Shown here in pieces: positions 1 to 7,012 of a stretch of 64,000 nucleotides of DNA. The stretch's first letter is position 1; each line of letters begins with the position of its first letter. Below the pieces are notes generated by a model. It did no database searches and was not told where the DNA came from. It saw nothing but the letters and a program-made list of their open reading frames with translations. The translations under genes and the position numbers were made by a program. This stretch comes from Pseudoalteromonas phenolica (GTDB lineage: Bacteria > Pseudomonadota > Gammaproteobacteria > Enterobacterales > Alteromonadaceae): contig NZ_CP013188.1 of the NCBI RefSeq assembly GCF_001444405.1, positions 682,001 through 746,000 of the forward strand. The letters run 5' to 3'.

Positions 1-44
1 AGTTTTAGTTGAGAATTAGAGCTAGCCGACAACTCAGAGAGGAA

Positions 45-281
45 ATGTTCAAAAGAGTGCTTATCGCATTAACTTTGTTCGGCGTGGCAATATATATTTT
101 GTCATCACCGGATGGAGTTTGCTTTGAAATACTCTTTAAAGAGTTATGTAACTCTGAAGATAAGTCGGTTGTTCTCACATGGATTTTAGTTGCTGATTCG
201 GTGTTGCTTGCTTATGTCATGTCGCCATTTGTTAAGTATGGCGCATTAAAATTCTTGATAAAGTCAAAAAACGAACACTAA
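45..281 (+). CDS. Cassette-encoded small membrane protein
   Basis: A 78-residue protein with two predicted hydrophobic segments, at about residues 4-22 and 42-60, separated by a short loop containing two cysteines. I do not recognise the family. The ATG at 45 is preferred over the TTG at 9 because AGAGAGGA lies just upstream with good spacing. Its stop codon TAA is also the first bases of the attC at 279, which is normal for a gene cassette. Small orphan membrane proteins are common cargo of chromosomal integrons. The function is unknown. Confidence 0.7.
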   Translation: MFKRVLIALTLFGVAIYILSSPDGVCFEILFKELCNSEDKSVVLTWILVADSVLLAYVMSPFVKYGALKFLIKSKNEH

Positions 282-380
282 CAAAGCAAATTAAAAAGCG
301 CGGACAAAAAACAGTTGGCTTTGTTCGTACCTCACAAATTTTAACCAACTATTTTTTGCCGTTTATTTGCGGCGTTATGT
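279..380 (+). repeat. attC site 1
   Basis: The left arm runs TAACAAAGCAAATT through GGACAAAAAACAGTTGGC. The right arm runs GCCAACTATTTTTTGCC through GCGGCGTTATG. The arms are complementary apart from bulges, with the simple-site pair TAAC/GTTA at the ends and the inner pair GTTGGC/GCCAAC. This is the expected folded attC layout, about 100 bp long, and it matches the 1798 site in its inner arms. Confidence 0.88.
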
Positions 381-679
381 TTAAAGAGAGTATGGACGCA
401 GAATTAAAGAAAAGAGTTGATGTCATAGTTGGGCTTAGCAGACTTGCTGGGGGCATACTTATTTTAATAGGGTGTCTACTAGTATTCTTCTTTGCACAAG
501 CTGCGCTCGATCCGAATGCTGTAATTGAAGTCAACGGAATCCCGACTAAAGAAAAAAGTACAAAAATATCGGCTGTGTTGTTTGCCTGTTTATTTCCAAT
601 AAGTGGCCTATTTTTAGCGTTTGCACCTAGCAAATTAATAGACAAATTGGCCGCAAAAATAATTACCCGTTTGAGTTAA
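377..679 (+). CDS. Cassette-encoded two-TM membrane protein
   Basis: A 100-residue protein with hydrophobic segments near residues 24-44 and 70-88 and short charged ends. I do not recognise it. The ATG at 377 is formed by the end of the attC (GGCGTTATG). A second ATG at 392 has AAAGAGAG directly in front but only one base of spacing, so the true start is uncertain. The gene ends eight bases before the next attC. It is probably expressed from an upstream cassette promoter or the integron promoter, as no promoter is evident within the cassette. Confidence 0.65.
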   Translation: MFKESMDAELKKRVDVIVGLSRLAGGILILIGCLLVFFFAQAALDPNAVIEVNGIPTKEKSTKISAVLFACLFPISGLFLAFAPSKLIDKLAAKIITRLS

Positions 680-687
680 TTTAAACA

Positions 688-786
688 TAACAAATTAATT
701 AAACAGTGGACGCAAAACAGCAGGCTTGCGCTCATTCTTCGCTTATTTTAGCCTACTGTTTTTCGCCGTTTATTAAGGCGTTAGTT
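688..786 (+). repeat. attC site 2
   Basis: The left arm begins TAACAAATTAATTAAACAG and continues to GGACGCAAAACAGCAGGC. The right arm begins GCCTACTGTTTTTCGCC and ends AAGGCGTTAG. The two arms pair with small mismatches. The inner arms (ACGCAAAACAGCAGGC) differ from those of sites 1 and 4 but match the degenerate site at 2353, so two attC subtypes are present. Confidence 0.87.
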
Positions 787-802
787 TTATGGAGAAAGTA
801 TT

Positions 803-1420
803 GTGGAAATCTGGAAGTTATTGTTCTTTATACCTGCGTGTTTTGCGCTCAATATGACTCCTGGTCCAAACAATCTATTGTCCATGAACAATGCTCGTTG
901 TTACGGTTTCAAATCTGCTTTTATTGCTGGACTTGGTCGTATTGCTGCATTCGCAGTAATGATTGCTTTGGCTGCTTCTGGTTTAGCAGTTGTTCTCTAT
1001 GCTTCTGAGACTCTATTTCTAGCGATTAAAATTGTGGGCGCTGGTTATTTGTTGTGGATTGCCTTTAATCTTTGGCGTTCGGCAGCAAGTCCTGTTTCTG
1101 AACTAGAAAATACTCGCAACCAATTGGGTTTAGCTAAACAAGAATTTTTGCTAGCCGCCGGTAATCCAAAGGCGATCTTAATCTTTACCGCCTTTCTGCC
1201 ACAGTTCGTCAATGTTTCAGAGAATGTAAATGAACAGTTCTTCGCTCTAGGGGCTACGTTCCTAGTTTTAGAAATGGGTGCAATATCGATTTATGCGATA
1301 TTTGGAATGTACTTAAGGCAGTGGTTTACGAAGCCGAAAATGGCAAAGCGCTTCAATAGAGGTTGTGCAACTTTTTTGGCTATGTCTGGAGCAAGCTTGT
1401 TACTGAGTCGCCAGCAATAA
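803..1420 (+). CDS. LysE/RhtB-family amino-acid exporter
   Basis: A 205-residue integral membrane protein with about six hydrophobic helices. It carries the hallmark early motif NMTPGPNN near residue 17 and the later GNPKAILIF segment, both typical of LysE/RhtB transporters, which expel amino acids or small metabolites across the inner membrane. Length is normal for the family. The start is GTG at 803, with GGAGAAAG eight bases upstream; the ATG at 789 is out of frame. It is a cassette gene flanked by the attC at 688 and by a Vibrio-type attC at 1424, which suggests arrival from a Vibrio integron. The substrate cannot be told from sequence. Confidence 0.9.
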   Translation: MEIWKLLFFIPACFALNMTPGPNNLLSMNNARCYGFKSAFIAGLGRIAAFAVMIALAASGLAVVLYASETLFLAIKIVGAGYLLWIAFNLWRSAASPVSELENTRNQLGLAKQEFLLAAGNPKAILIFTAFLPQFVNVSENVNEQFFALGATFLVLEMGAISIYAIFGMYLRQWFTKPKMAKRFNRGCATFLAMSGASLLLSRQQ

Positions 1421-1423
1421 AAC

Positions 1424-1546
1424 TAACAAACTGTTTAAGAGTGATTCGCAACGTGTGGCATTTTTACTATGCGTTGGTTTAAGTGATTAAGGTGGTATGC
1501 GGCGGCATTGGTATTGCGTTGCTCACACCTTAACAGGGCGTTATGC
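1424..1546 (+). repeat. attC site 3, Vibrio-type repeat
   Basis: About 123 bp, longer than its neighbours. The left arm is TAACAAACTGTTTAAGAGTG and so on to GCAACG; the right arm runs CGTTGCTCACACCTTAACAG then GGCGTTATGC. The inside contains TGGCATTTTTACTATGCG and GGTGGTATGCGGCGGCATTGG. From memory this is the pattern of attC repeats in Vibrio superintegrons, and it shares no inner-arm sequence with the other sites here. Confidence 0.85.
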
Positions 1547-1797
1547 GTCTCTTTAAATCGCTGTCTTTAATGCAGTTTTTACTTCAAGTCTTTTCTTCAA
1601 ATCAGCTTTTAGGTACAGTGACGTAATCAAGTTTTAAGTTGGTCTTGGCTCTTCATTTTTCAATTTAAGCTGTGACTAGAAAGGTCATTCACCAGTCGAA
1701 CGCTTCTTTGCAATTTTGGGTTTGGTGAGTGTTTTTTAATTTTAAGTTTGGCTTAATAGTGCAGGCGCAAGCGCTTCTAAATTTGAGTGTCAACGCA
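1547..1797 (+). other. Cassette without a convincing ORF
   Basis: The 251 bp between two attC sites contain no plausible gene over 30 codons on the plus strand. The only reading frame is a 27-codon ORF at 1543-1626 that starts inside the attC and has no ribosome binding site. AT-rich stretches could hold promoters or a small RNA. Cassettes lacking ORFs are known in chromosomal integrons and may carry promoters or regulatory RNAs, but nothing specific is recognised here. Confidence 0.6.
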
Positions 1798-1895
1798 TAA
1801 CAAAGTCGTCAACGCGGACAAAATTCAGTTGGCTGGTTTCGCTCCGCTTTACATTATAGCCAACTAAATTTTGCCTTTTAACTGAGGCGTTACAT
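1798..1895 (+). repeat. attC site 4
   Basis: The left arm starts TAACAAAGTCGTC and continues GCGGACAAAATTCAGTTGGC. The right arm is GCCAACTAAATTTTGCC, ending GAGGCGTTACA. The arms pair closely, and the inner arms match attC site 1, so both belong to the same local subtype. Confidence 0.87.
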
Positions 1896-1911
1896 TTTTA
1901 ATGGATTACGC

Positions 1912-2355
1912 ATGAAATATATTATATTGGCAATGTTAGGAATTTCTAATATTGCCAATTCATCTGCTGAGTTTCCTATCGGCAATTGGGAGGCTGTAAG
2001 CCGAAGTGGTCAAGCTATTTATGGGAGCTTTACTTTTACGAAAGAGAAGGTCTATTGGGGCCTTTCTTCTGATGCTCCTCCTTGTAGTGCCAATTATTCA
2101 GTTAATATAGTGGGTCCCGAAAACTGGGATATAAAGTTCTCAAATAAAAAATGTGATTATGATGATATGAATAATAGCAGCCATAGTAAAAGGCTTGTCG
2201 GAATAAACTTACGTGTCGACGCTAGTCTTAGCAGTAAATATGATAAGGTTAGTAAAAGGGCGTGGGTGTCTACAAAATCTGAGGGGTGGAAATCTAATGG
2301 GGAAGGTATGTATCAATTTTATAAATCGAGTTTCTACAAAAAAATAAAGATATAA
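1912..2355 (+). CDS. Cassette-encoded secreted hypothetical protein
   Basis: A 147-residue protein with a signal peptide at about residues 1-19 (hydrophobic run, then SSA). The mature part is rich in Trp, Ser and Lys, begins with a FPIGNWEAVS motif, and has two cysteines that could pair. I do not recognise a family; the GNW(E) opening is seen in small periplasmic lipocalin-like proteins, but that is only suggestive. An ATG at 1900 runs into a stop at once, so the ATG at 1912 is used. The stop codon overlaps the next attC-like site. Confidence 0.72.
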   Translation: MKYIILAMLGISNIANSSAEFPIGNWEAVSRSGQAIYGSFTFTKEKVYWGLSSDAPPCSANYSVNIVGPENWDIKFSNKKCDYDDMNNSSHSKRLVGINLRVDASLSSKYDKVSKRAWVSTKSEGWKSNGEGMYQFYKSSFYKKIKI

Positions 2356-2440
2356 CAACTGCCTAGACAAGGACGCAAAACAGCAGGCCAATGCTCTTTC
2401 GCCGCTAATTTTAGCCTCTTTTTTCATCAGTTGGGCATAA
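2353..2440 (+). repeat. Degenerate attC-like site at array edge
   Basis: The left half TAACAACTGCC with GGACGCAAAACAGCAGGC is intact and matches attC site 2. The right half reads GCCTCTTTTTTCATCAGTTG and then GGGCATAA where GGGCGTTATAA would be expected, so the GTT of the core site appears lost. This probably marks the inactive distal end of the array, since no further attC is found downstream. Confidence 0.65.
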
Positions 2441-2449
2441 AGGAATGCT

Positions 2450-2899
2450 ATGAGAAAAATTATAGCTATATTGACATTATTACTTACTACCGTGACTTAT
2501 GCAGAAAGTGAGATTGAATTAAAAAAAGCATTGAATTCACACTTTAATATGGATGAAGTTAATTATGAATTTGCTTTTGTTGATTTAAACAATGACGGTA
2601 TAAAAGATGCTTATGTTTACCTTAACGACAGAAACTGGTGTGGCTCAGGTGGTTGCACATCATTTGTTTTTGTTGGTACTAAAGAAGGCTTTAAATTTCA
2701 ATCTAAAGTTATGATCACTAAAAAGCCGGTATTAGTCTCGCCGATTAAAAATAAAGGGTGGAGCAATTTAGTGGTGTCTACTGGCGGTGTTGGTCAAGTC
2801 GTTTTAAATTTTGATGGTTTTGAGTACCCATTAAATCCTTCTATGCAACCTAAAGCTACCGAAAAAGAAGTCCGTAGTTCTAGAATAATTTTAAAATAG
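2450..2899 (+). CDS. Secreted protein with a DxNxDG calcium-loop motif
   Basis: A 149-residue protein with a clear signal peptide (residues 1-18, ending TYA). The segment DLNNDGIKDAYVYL near residue 45 is an EF-hand/FG-GAP-like calcium loop, and the WCGSGGC motif near residue 62 could form a disulfide. Similar short proteins occur as periplasmic or secreted proteins of unknown role in marine gammaproteobacteria. AAGGA lies five bases before the ATG. The gene directly follows the damaged attC and probably shares a transcript with the DUF4177-like gene 34 bases downstream. Confidence 0.72.
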   Translation: MRKIIAILTLLLTTVTYAESEIELKKALNSHFNMDEVNYEFAFVDLNNDGIKDAYVYLNDRNWCGSGGCTSFVFVGTKEGFKFQSKVMITKKPVLVSPIKNKGWSNLVVSTGGVGQVVLNFDGFEYPLNPSMQPKATEKEVRSSRIILK

Positions 2900-2933
2900 C
2901 GCAATAAAAAATCTATAAAACGGAGTTCAATTA

Positions 2934-3125
2934 ATGAAGAGGGAATACAAAACAGTTCATTTCGGGTACCAAAGTTTATTTTCGTCAAAAATTGATGCGC
3001 AAGCCTTACAAGATGATTTAAATAGTTTGGGCAATAATGGCTGGGAGCTTGTTGAACTAGAGTTCAATATGGGAAGTTTAGGCAATAATACTGCAGCAAT
3101 TGCTATTTTAAAACGACCTAAATAA
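2934..3125 (+). CDS. DUF4177-like small protein
   Basis: A 63-residue cytoplasmic protein that matches the DUF4177 pattern: YKTVHF at the start, a middle helix (LQDDLNSLGNNG), the strand WELVELEF, and a C-terminal AILKRPK. The family has no established function. A GGAG ribosome binding site lies upstream of ATG 2934. It follows the secreted protein closely and has the same direction, so co-transcription is likely. Confidence 0.72.
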   Translation: MKREYKTVHFGYQSLFSSKIDAQALQDDLNSLGNNGWELVELEFNMGSLGNNTAAIAILKRPK

Positions 3126-3211
3126 GGTAAATGGATTTATATTACCAGTGGCTAAACAACAGGTGGCAAGTGTTAGCTAAACGATAAGTCGAGTCGGAGA
3201 TTAATGTTAAT

Positions 3212-3391
3212 ATGAAAAATGGACATCCTAAGAATCACAAATCTAATGGTATTGTCGATTTGTTTACCCCCCACACTGAGTTGGCCTTGTTGAGCTCAAT
3301 GCGAAAATCTAAGACTTTAACAATAATGGTTATAGTTTTCGTATTGGCAGTTATTGGTTTCTTATTTTTCTTATTAAGAATGGTTAAATAA
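3212..3391 (+). CDS. Small single-TM protein, 59 aa
   Basis: A 59-codon ORF starting MKNGHPKNHKSNG, with a basic hydrophilic N-terminus followed by one strong transmembrane helix (about residues 37-55) and a short basic end. A GGAG element precedes the ATG by about 13 bases. Codon use and the clean hydrophobic profile suggest a real gene, but I know no family. It sits alone between the DUF4177-like gene and a lipoprotein. Confidence 0.5.
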   Translation: MKNGHPKNHKSNGIVDLFTPHTELALLSSMRKSKTLTIMVIVFVLAVIGFLFFLLRMVK

Positions 3392-3531
3392 ATATTTTTC
3401 ACTGAAACGTTCAAGGTAAATTATAAAACTAACAACCTTTTGAATATGCTAAATTCAGTAGATTATTAGCGCTTATTATGAGTTAGTTCTGATATCCCTC
3501 AAAATAGAATAATAAAACTAAGGAGAGAGCA

Positions 3532-3978
3532 ATGCATAAATCTTACTTATTAATTCCTATAACATTTGCTTTGGCTGCGTGTTCATCAACACCGGAAACT
3601 GAACAAGCTCAATCGAATTACTTAGACTTGTCTTCGAAAAAACACGTCAAACTTGTTGAAGAGTATTGGACTGTCGTTAAAAGAGTCGAACCAAGATATC
3701 CGGTTTCAGCAGCTAAGAAAAATATATCTGGTTGTGTTGACTTGATTGTTGGCATAGATCAAAACGGAAAGGCTAAGGGTTATAAAGTGAGATCTTCATT
3801 CCCTAAAGGCGTTTTTGATAAGAATGCCGCGGCAGCATTAACTAAATGGAAGTGGGAGGCGACTGAAAAAAATAAGGATAGTATCCCTGTCTTAACTTCT
3901 GTTCGTTTGGACTTTACGACAAGTAGAAATCCAACTGACATTGAATACCTTGAAAATTGTCCAGCTCGTAAAATTTAA
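3532..3978 (+). CDS. TonB C-terminal-domain lipoprotein
   Basis: A 148-residue lipoprotein with signal and lipobox LAAC (Cys near residue 17). The mature part carries a TonB C-terminal-like fold: VEPRYPVSAAKKNISGCVDLIVGIDQNG, then KAKGYKVRSSFPKGVFDKNAAAALTKWKW. This domain normally contacts outer-membrane receptors. Here it lacks the TonB transmembrane anchor and Pro-rich linker, so it is a stand-alone periplasmic domain, as is common in Alteromonadales. AAGGAGAGAG precedes the ATG at 3532. Confidence 0.82.
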   Translation: MHKSYLLIPITFALAACSSTPETEQAQSNYLDLSSKKHVKLVEEYWTVVKRVEPRYPVSAAKKNISGCVDLIVGIDQNGKAKGYKVRSSFPKGVFDKNAAAALTKWKWEATEKNKDSIPVLTSVRLDFTTSRNPTDIEYLENCPARKI

Positions 3979-4010
3979 AGACAATAATTTTATAATAATA
4001 TCATGATTTT

Positions 4011-4049
4011 AGGTCTTGCTTTGTGCAAGCTTTGCACGCTTCAAGACCT
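4011..4049 (+). other. Two-step hairpin downstream of the lipoprotein gene
   Basis: AGGTCTTG pairs with CAAGACCT, and inside it GTGCAA pairs with TTGCAC around a GCT loop. There is no good U-tract after it, so it may be a processing or stabilising hairpin rather than a clean terminator. Confidence 0.5.
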
Positions 4050-4104
4050 GCCTCTAATTTAATGTAATAGCCTCATTCGGGGCGATAGTTTTAAGGAGAA
4101 AAAT

Positions 4105-4530
4105 ATGAATCCTGCAATTAAAGGGTTAGGTGAAACAGTATTAAGAGTTCGCGATCTGGATAAAATGAAAGAGTTCTACTCTAACATTATTGGTCTTGAA
4201 CTGATTAAAGAATTTCCTAAGGTGGCATTTTTTAAAATTGCAGATGGGTATGGTGGTCATACACAAGTAATAGGTTTATTTGCTGAAGAGTTACCCAGAG
4301 CATTTGTGAATGACAACATCGCAACAGTTGAATCGGCATGTTCTAGCCTGCATCATTTTGCACTAGAAATCTCATCAGAAGATTATTTAGCTGAAAAAAC
4401 ACGCTTAGAGAATGCAGGGTGTGAGGTTATCACCGCTGAACATAATTGGTGTCAGTGGAGGTCGATTTATGTCAAAGATCCAGAGAATAACGTTGTAGAG
4501 TTAGTGTGTTACGATAAGTCTGTTGTGTAA
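4105..4530 (+). CDS. VOC-superfamily (glyoxalase-like) protein
   Basis: A 141-residue protein with two beta-alpha-beta-beta-beta halves of the vicinal oxygen chelate fold. The first half opens GLGETVLRVRDLDKMKEFYSNIIGLELI. The second contains LHHFALEIS and ends YVKDPENNVVELVCYD, giving the usual metal-binding His and Glu positions. Members include dioxygenases, lyases and resistance proteins; the substrate is unknown. AAGGAG lies nine bases upstream of the ATG. It appears monocistronic. Confidence 0.85.
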   Translation: MNPAIKGLGETVLRVRDLDKMKEFYSNIIGLELIKEFPKVAFFKIADGYGGHTQVIGLFAEELPRAFVNDNIATVESACSSLHHFALEISSEDYLAEKTRLENAGCEVITAEHNWCQWRSIYVKDPENNVVELVCYDKSVV

Positions 4531-4655
4531 TAGCATGGCGAATTGAGTCATTGGGCAAATTTTACTGTGTTGTTTTTATTCTGCTATGAATTCAAAATCA
4601 CTAAGTAAAATCTGCGGTGCTTAAAGCGTTCTATTAAAAAGGAACTCCAACATAC

Positions 4656-5476
4656 ATGCTACGATTTGTATTCTTAATCTTCACAGCTATATCTATTTTT
4701 TGCCTATATCAGCATATAGTCTGGATGAAAAAAGAAAACTCCAACAAGTTTTCATTGATGTAGGAGAGTATAACCTTAGCTTTAATTTTATAGCAGGGAC
4801 TAAACCGGCAATCGTCTTTGAGTCGGGATCCGGTGTAGACTCTTCCCACTGGAATATCATAGTTGAAACACTATCCGGTAAAATAGAGAACGCTGTTATT
4901 ACCTACGACAGAGCTGGTTATGGTTTAAGTGAGTTGCCTAAATCTTCTTACGATATTTATGGCGAAGTCGATGGCCTGAAGAAAGGGCTTGAGCAGTTAG
5001 GTTATGCAGATTCATTCGTTTATGTGGGTCACGCCTATGCGTATTACTTAATGCAAATGTATGGCGCCAAATATTCAAACTCACTGAATTCATTAGTGTT
5101 CATCGATCCGATCACAGTTGACTTTATCGACTCAATGGGTGGAATAGAAGAAGAGTTGAAAAATATTGATTTGTCTCAGCTGCCTAATAATAACTTAGGT
5201 AAAGCCTTAACACGCGAGACAGAGGGATTAGCAGAAACATATGCCTTGGTAAAAAATCTTCGAAACAAGTATAGGAAAAATTGATTCATTATTTCAGCGG
5301 AAAAACCTGAATGGTCATCCTCAAAATAGGTCAATGAATGGAAAGGTGCACACAAAAAGTTGTCTTAAAAGTGTAGTAGTAAACTAGTTGTCGCTAAAGG
5401 CAGCACTCATGATGTTCCAACTCACTCACCAGAAATCATAGTAAACAAATTAGTTAGTATCTTGAGCAAGTTGTAA
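4656..5476 (+). pseudogene. Decayed alpha/beta hydrolase
   Basis: A signal peptide starts at ATG 4656 (MLRFVFLIFTAISIF) but runs out of frame at a T-run at 4695-4700; adding one T would join it to LPISAYS. The main open frame then runs to 5284 and covers the core (GSGVDSSHW, YDRAGYGLS, VFIDP). The nucleophile elbow reads VGHAYAYYL where GHSxG is expected, so the catalytic Ser is Ala. After 5284 the frame breaks again. The catalytic-His end (VVAKGSTHDVPTHSPE) is readable at about 5386-5476 in another frame. Three independent lesions argue for a pseudogene. Confidence 0.8.
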
Positions 5477-5483
5477 GTTTTGT

Positions 5484-5612
5484 ATGGTGGAAAAATCAAA
5501 CAAAAATAGCGACGAAATCGTCCCTTATCCAGAAACTCTTGCCCAAGCAGTAGAGTTCGTAATACAGTATCATCAATACGCGGTGCAATCGCCTTATCTA
5601 AAAGAAGATTAA
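5484..5612 (+). CDS. Possible 42-aa peptide
   Basis: An ORF starting MVEKSNKNSDEIVPYPETL, hydrophilic with a short amphipathic middle. No ribosome binding site is visible and it lies just after a decayed gene, so it may itself be a remnant. No family is recognised. Confidence 0.25.
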   Translation: MVEKSNKNSDEIVPYPETLAQAVEFVIQYHQYAVQSPYLKED

Positions 5613-5716
5613 CGCATCAATTTTGCGAAGTTGGACCTGTTTGTACCGCGCTAAAACTCAGAAAACGACCTTTATCAAGTTACAAAGGTTTAATACACAT
5701 AGGGAAATTTGGTTAT

Positions 5717-6136
5717 ATGTCTAAAACAGTTTCACAGAGCAAAAAAATCGCATTAGTGGTAATTCTAGCTGTTGCTGCAGCGGGTTATTATGGTTATTCG
5801 AAACTTAGTTATGTTAAAACAATAGCAAGTGAAATTAAGAAAATCACACCTTTTAAAGATGAGCAACTCGCCTTAGACAGCGTTGGTGTGACAGATAAAA
5901 ATTTCACGTTAGCGTTAACAGTTTCGGGTATTACTTCAAATGAAAAAAATATTGATGAGTTTAAATCTCACTATGATGAGGTGGCATTAAACTATATCTG
6001 CCAAAGCTCAAATTATGATGATCAATTTGAAGAGGGTTATCATATAAGTATGCATATTAAATATCAGGATGAACCAAGCAAGACCTTTAGTCGCATTTAT
6101 GTATCGAAAGATGAGTGTTCAGAACGGAACATATAA
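5717..6136 (+). CDS. Membrane-anchored hypothetical protein
   Basis: A 139-residue protein with one N-terminal transmembrane helix (about residues 10-27) followed by an extracytoplasmic domain with two cysteines (SYICQSS-like at about 96 and DECSE near the end) that may bond. The family is not recognised. The ATG at 5717 follows AGGGAAATTT. The context is a series of small envelope genes on the same strand. Confidence 0.65.
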   Translation: MSKTVSQSKKIALVVILAVAAAGYYGYSKLSYVKTIASEIKKITPFKDEQLALDSVGVTDKNFTLALTVSGITSNEKNIDEFKSHYDEVALNYICQSSNYDDQFEEGYHISMHIKYQDEPSKTFSRIYVSKDECSERNI

Positions 6137-6236
6137 CGCTGAACTGAATTTAAATCTGTTTCGTTAAGTAAATTCTGTGAATGCGGTATTAGTTTAATGG
6201 TTCTACCCATTCTATATGTACGTATAAGGGAAATAT

Positions 6237-6386
6237 ATGAAAAACAAGAACCTATCTGACTCAAAACTCATCGTATATGCTTTACTCTTCTCTGCTGTAG
6301 TCTGTTTACTCTTTGCATGGGGTTTTGAATTAGGTAAAACGACCGCGTTGAATACGAATGCGAAGATAACAGTGGCAAGCGAATAA
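6237..6386 (+). CDS. Small single-TM peptide, 49 aa
   Basis: A 49-codon ORF starting MKNKNLSDSKLIVYALLF, with a single hydrophobic helix at about residues 11-33 and a short polar tail. AAGGGAA sits four bases upstream of the ATG, which is a strong ribosome binding site. It lies 36 bases upstream of the anchored thioredoxin and may be co-transcribed with it. The function is unknown. Confidence 0.5.
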   Translation: MKNKNLSDSKLIVYALLFSAVVCLLFAWGFELGKTTALNTNAKITVASE

Positions 6387-6422
6387 ACAATAAGCAAAAA
6401 CCGTCAGCCATAAAAGGGGAAA

Positions 6423-6950
6423 ATGTTGAGTTTTGGAAATCACATTACAGGCAAGCTAAATAACATCGAGTCGTTTATAGAAAACGCGCCAATATATTTC
6501 TTTCCTGTAAAAATCTTAGGATGGATATTGTTGTTTTTAGCTTTGATGGTGACGAATGTACTTGCCATAGCCAAGTGGCCATTATCAGCAATGTCAAACA
6601 AGGTGAATAAGAAAGCCCAAAGTCTAAATGGGCCTTTGAATTTGTCTAGTGATGAAGAGTTAAGAAAAACCTTAGATGCGAATGAAATTGTCTTGTTAGA
6701 TTTTTGGGCGCAGTGGTGTGGCCCATGTTTGTTAATGAATAATACACTCAATGAGTTTGCTAAAGAGAATGCTGACAGCATCACAGTAGGTAAAGTTGAT
6801 GTTTCATTAAACTCGACATTGAGTAAACAATTTGCAGTTAGAGGCTTACCCACAGTGATTGTTTTCCAAAACGGCGAGGAAGTCACAAGAAAAAGTGGTT
6901 CGTTAACAAAAACACAGTTGTCGCAATTGATAGCACAAGTAAAAAATTAA
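6423..6950 (+). CDS. Membrane-anchored thioredoxin-like protein
   Basis: A 175-residue protein with an N-terminal hydrophobic region (about residues 28-50) followed by a complete thioredoxin domain (about 72-175). The active site is WCGPC at residues 98-102 (FWAQWCGPC), and the cis-proline loop GLPTVIVF is present. It should catalyse thiol-disulfide exchange. The positively charged stretch after the TM helix (NKVNKKAQ) suggests the thioredoxin domain faces the cytoplasm. A short AAGGGGAA element lies before the ATG. Confidence 0.85.
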   Translation: MLSFGNHITGKLNNIESFIENAPIYFFPVKILGWILLFLALMVTNVLAIAKWPLSAMSNKVNKKAQSLNGPLNLSSDEELRKTLDANEIVLLDFWAQWCGPCLLMNNTLNEFAKENADSITVGKVDVSLNSTLSKQFAVRGLPTVIVFQNGEEVTRKSGSLTKTQLSQLIAQVKN

Positions 6951-7012
6951 GCGCCGATTTTAGCCTGATAACTCACTCAGGTTAATTAAGGTGAAATGCT
7001 GAAATAGAGCGC

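Larger units (their letters stand above)
1..2440. mobile_element. Integron gene-cassette array (part; no integrase in window)
   Basis: Short plus-strand genes alternate with attC-type recombination sites at about 279-380, 688-786, 1424-1546, 1798-1895 and a degenerate one at 2353-2440. Each site starts TAACAA right at or after a stop codon and ends GGCGTTA just before the next gene, with imperfectly complementary arms. Base 1 (AGTTTTA) resembles the bases just after the GCGTT of the 688 site, so another attC probably lies immediately upstream. No tyrosine integrase is visible, so this is either the distal end of a sedentary chromosomal integron or an integrase-less attC cluster. Confidence 0.85.

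Noticed and set aside
706..1008. A 100-codon plus-strand ORF over the start of the LysE-type gene
   Set aside because: It starts inside attC site 2 and is in another frame of a clear LysE gene, so it is a shadow.
4531..4655. Inverted AAATTTTACT / AGTAAAATCT around 4557-4612 as a possible attC remnant
   Set aside because: No TAAC or GTTA core bases at the ends, and pairing covers only ten bases.
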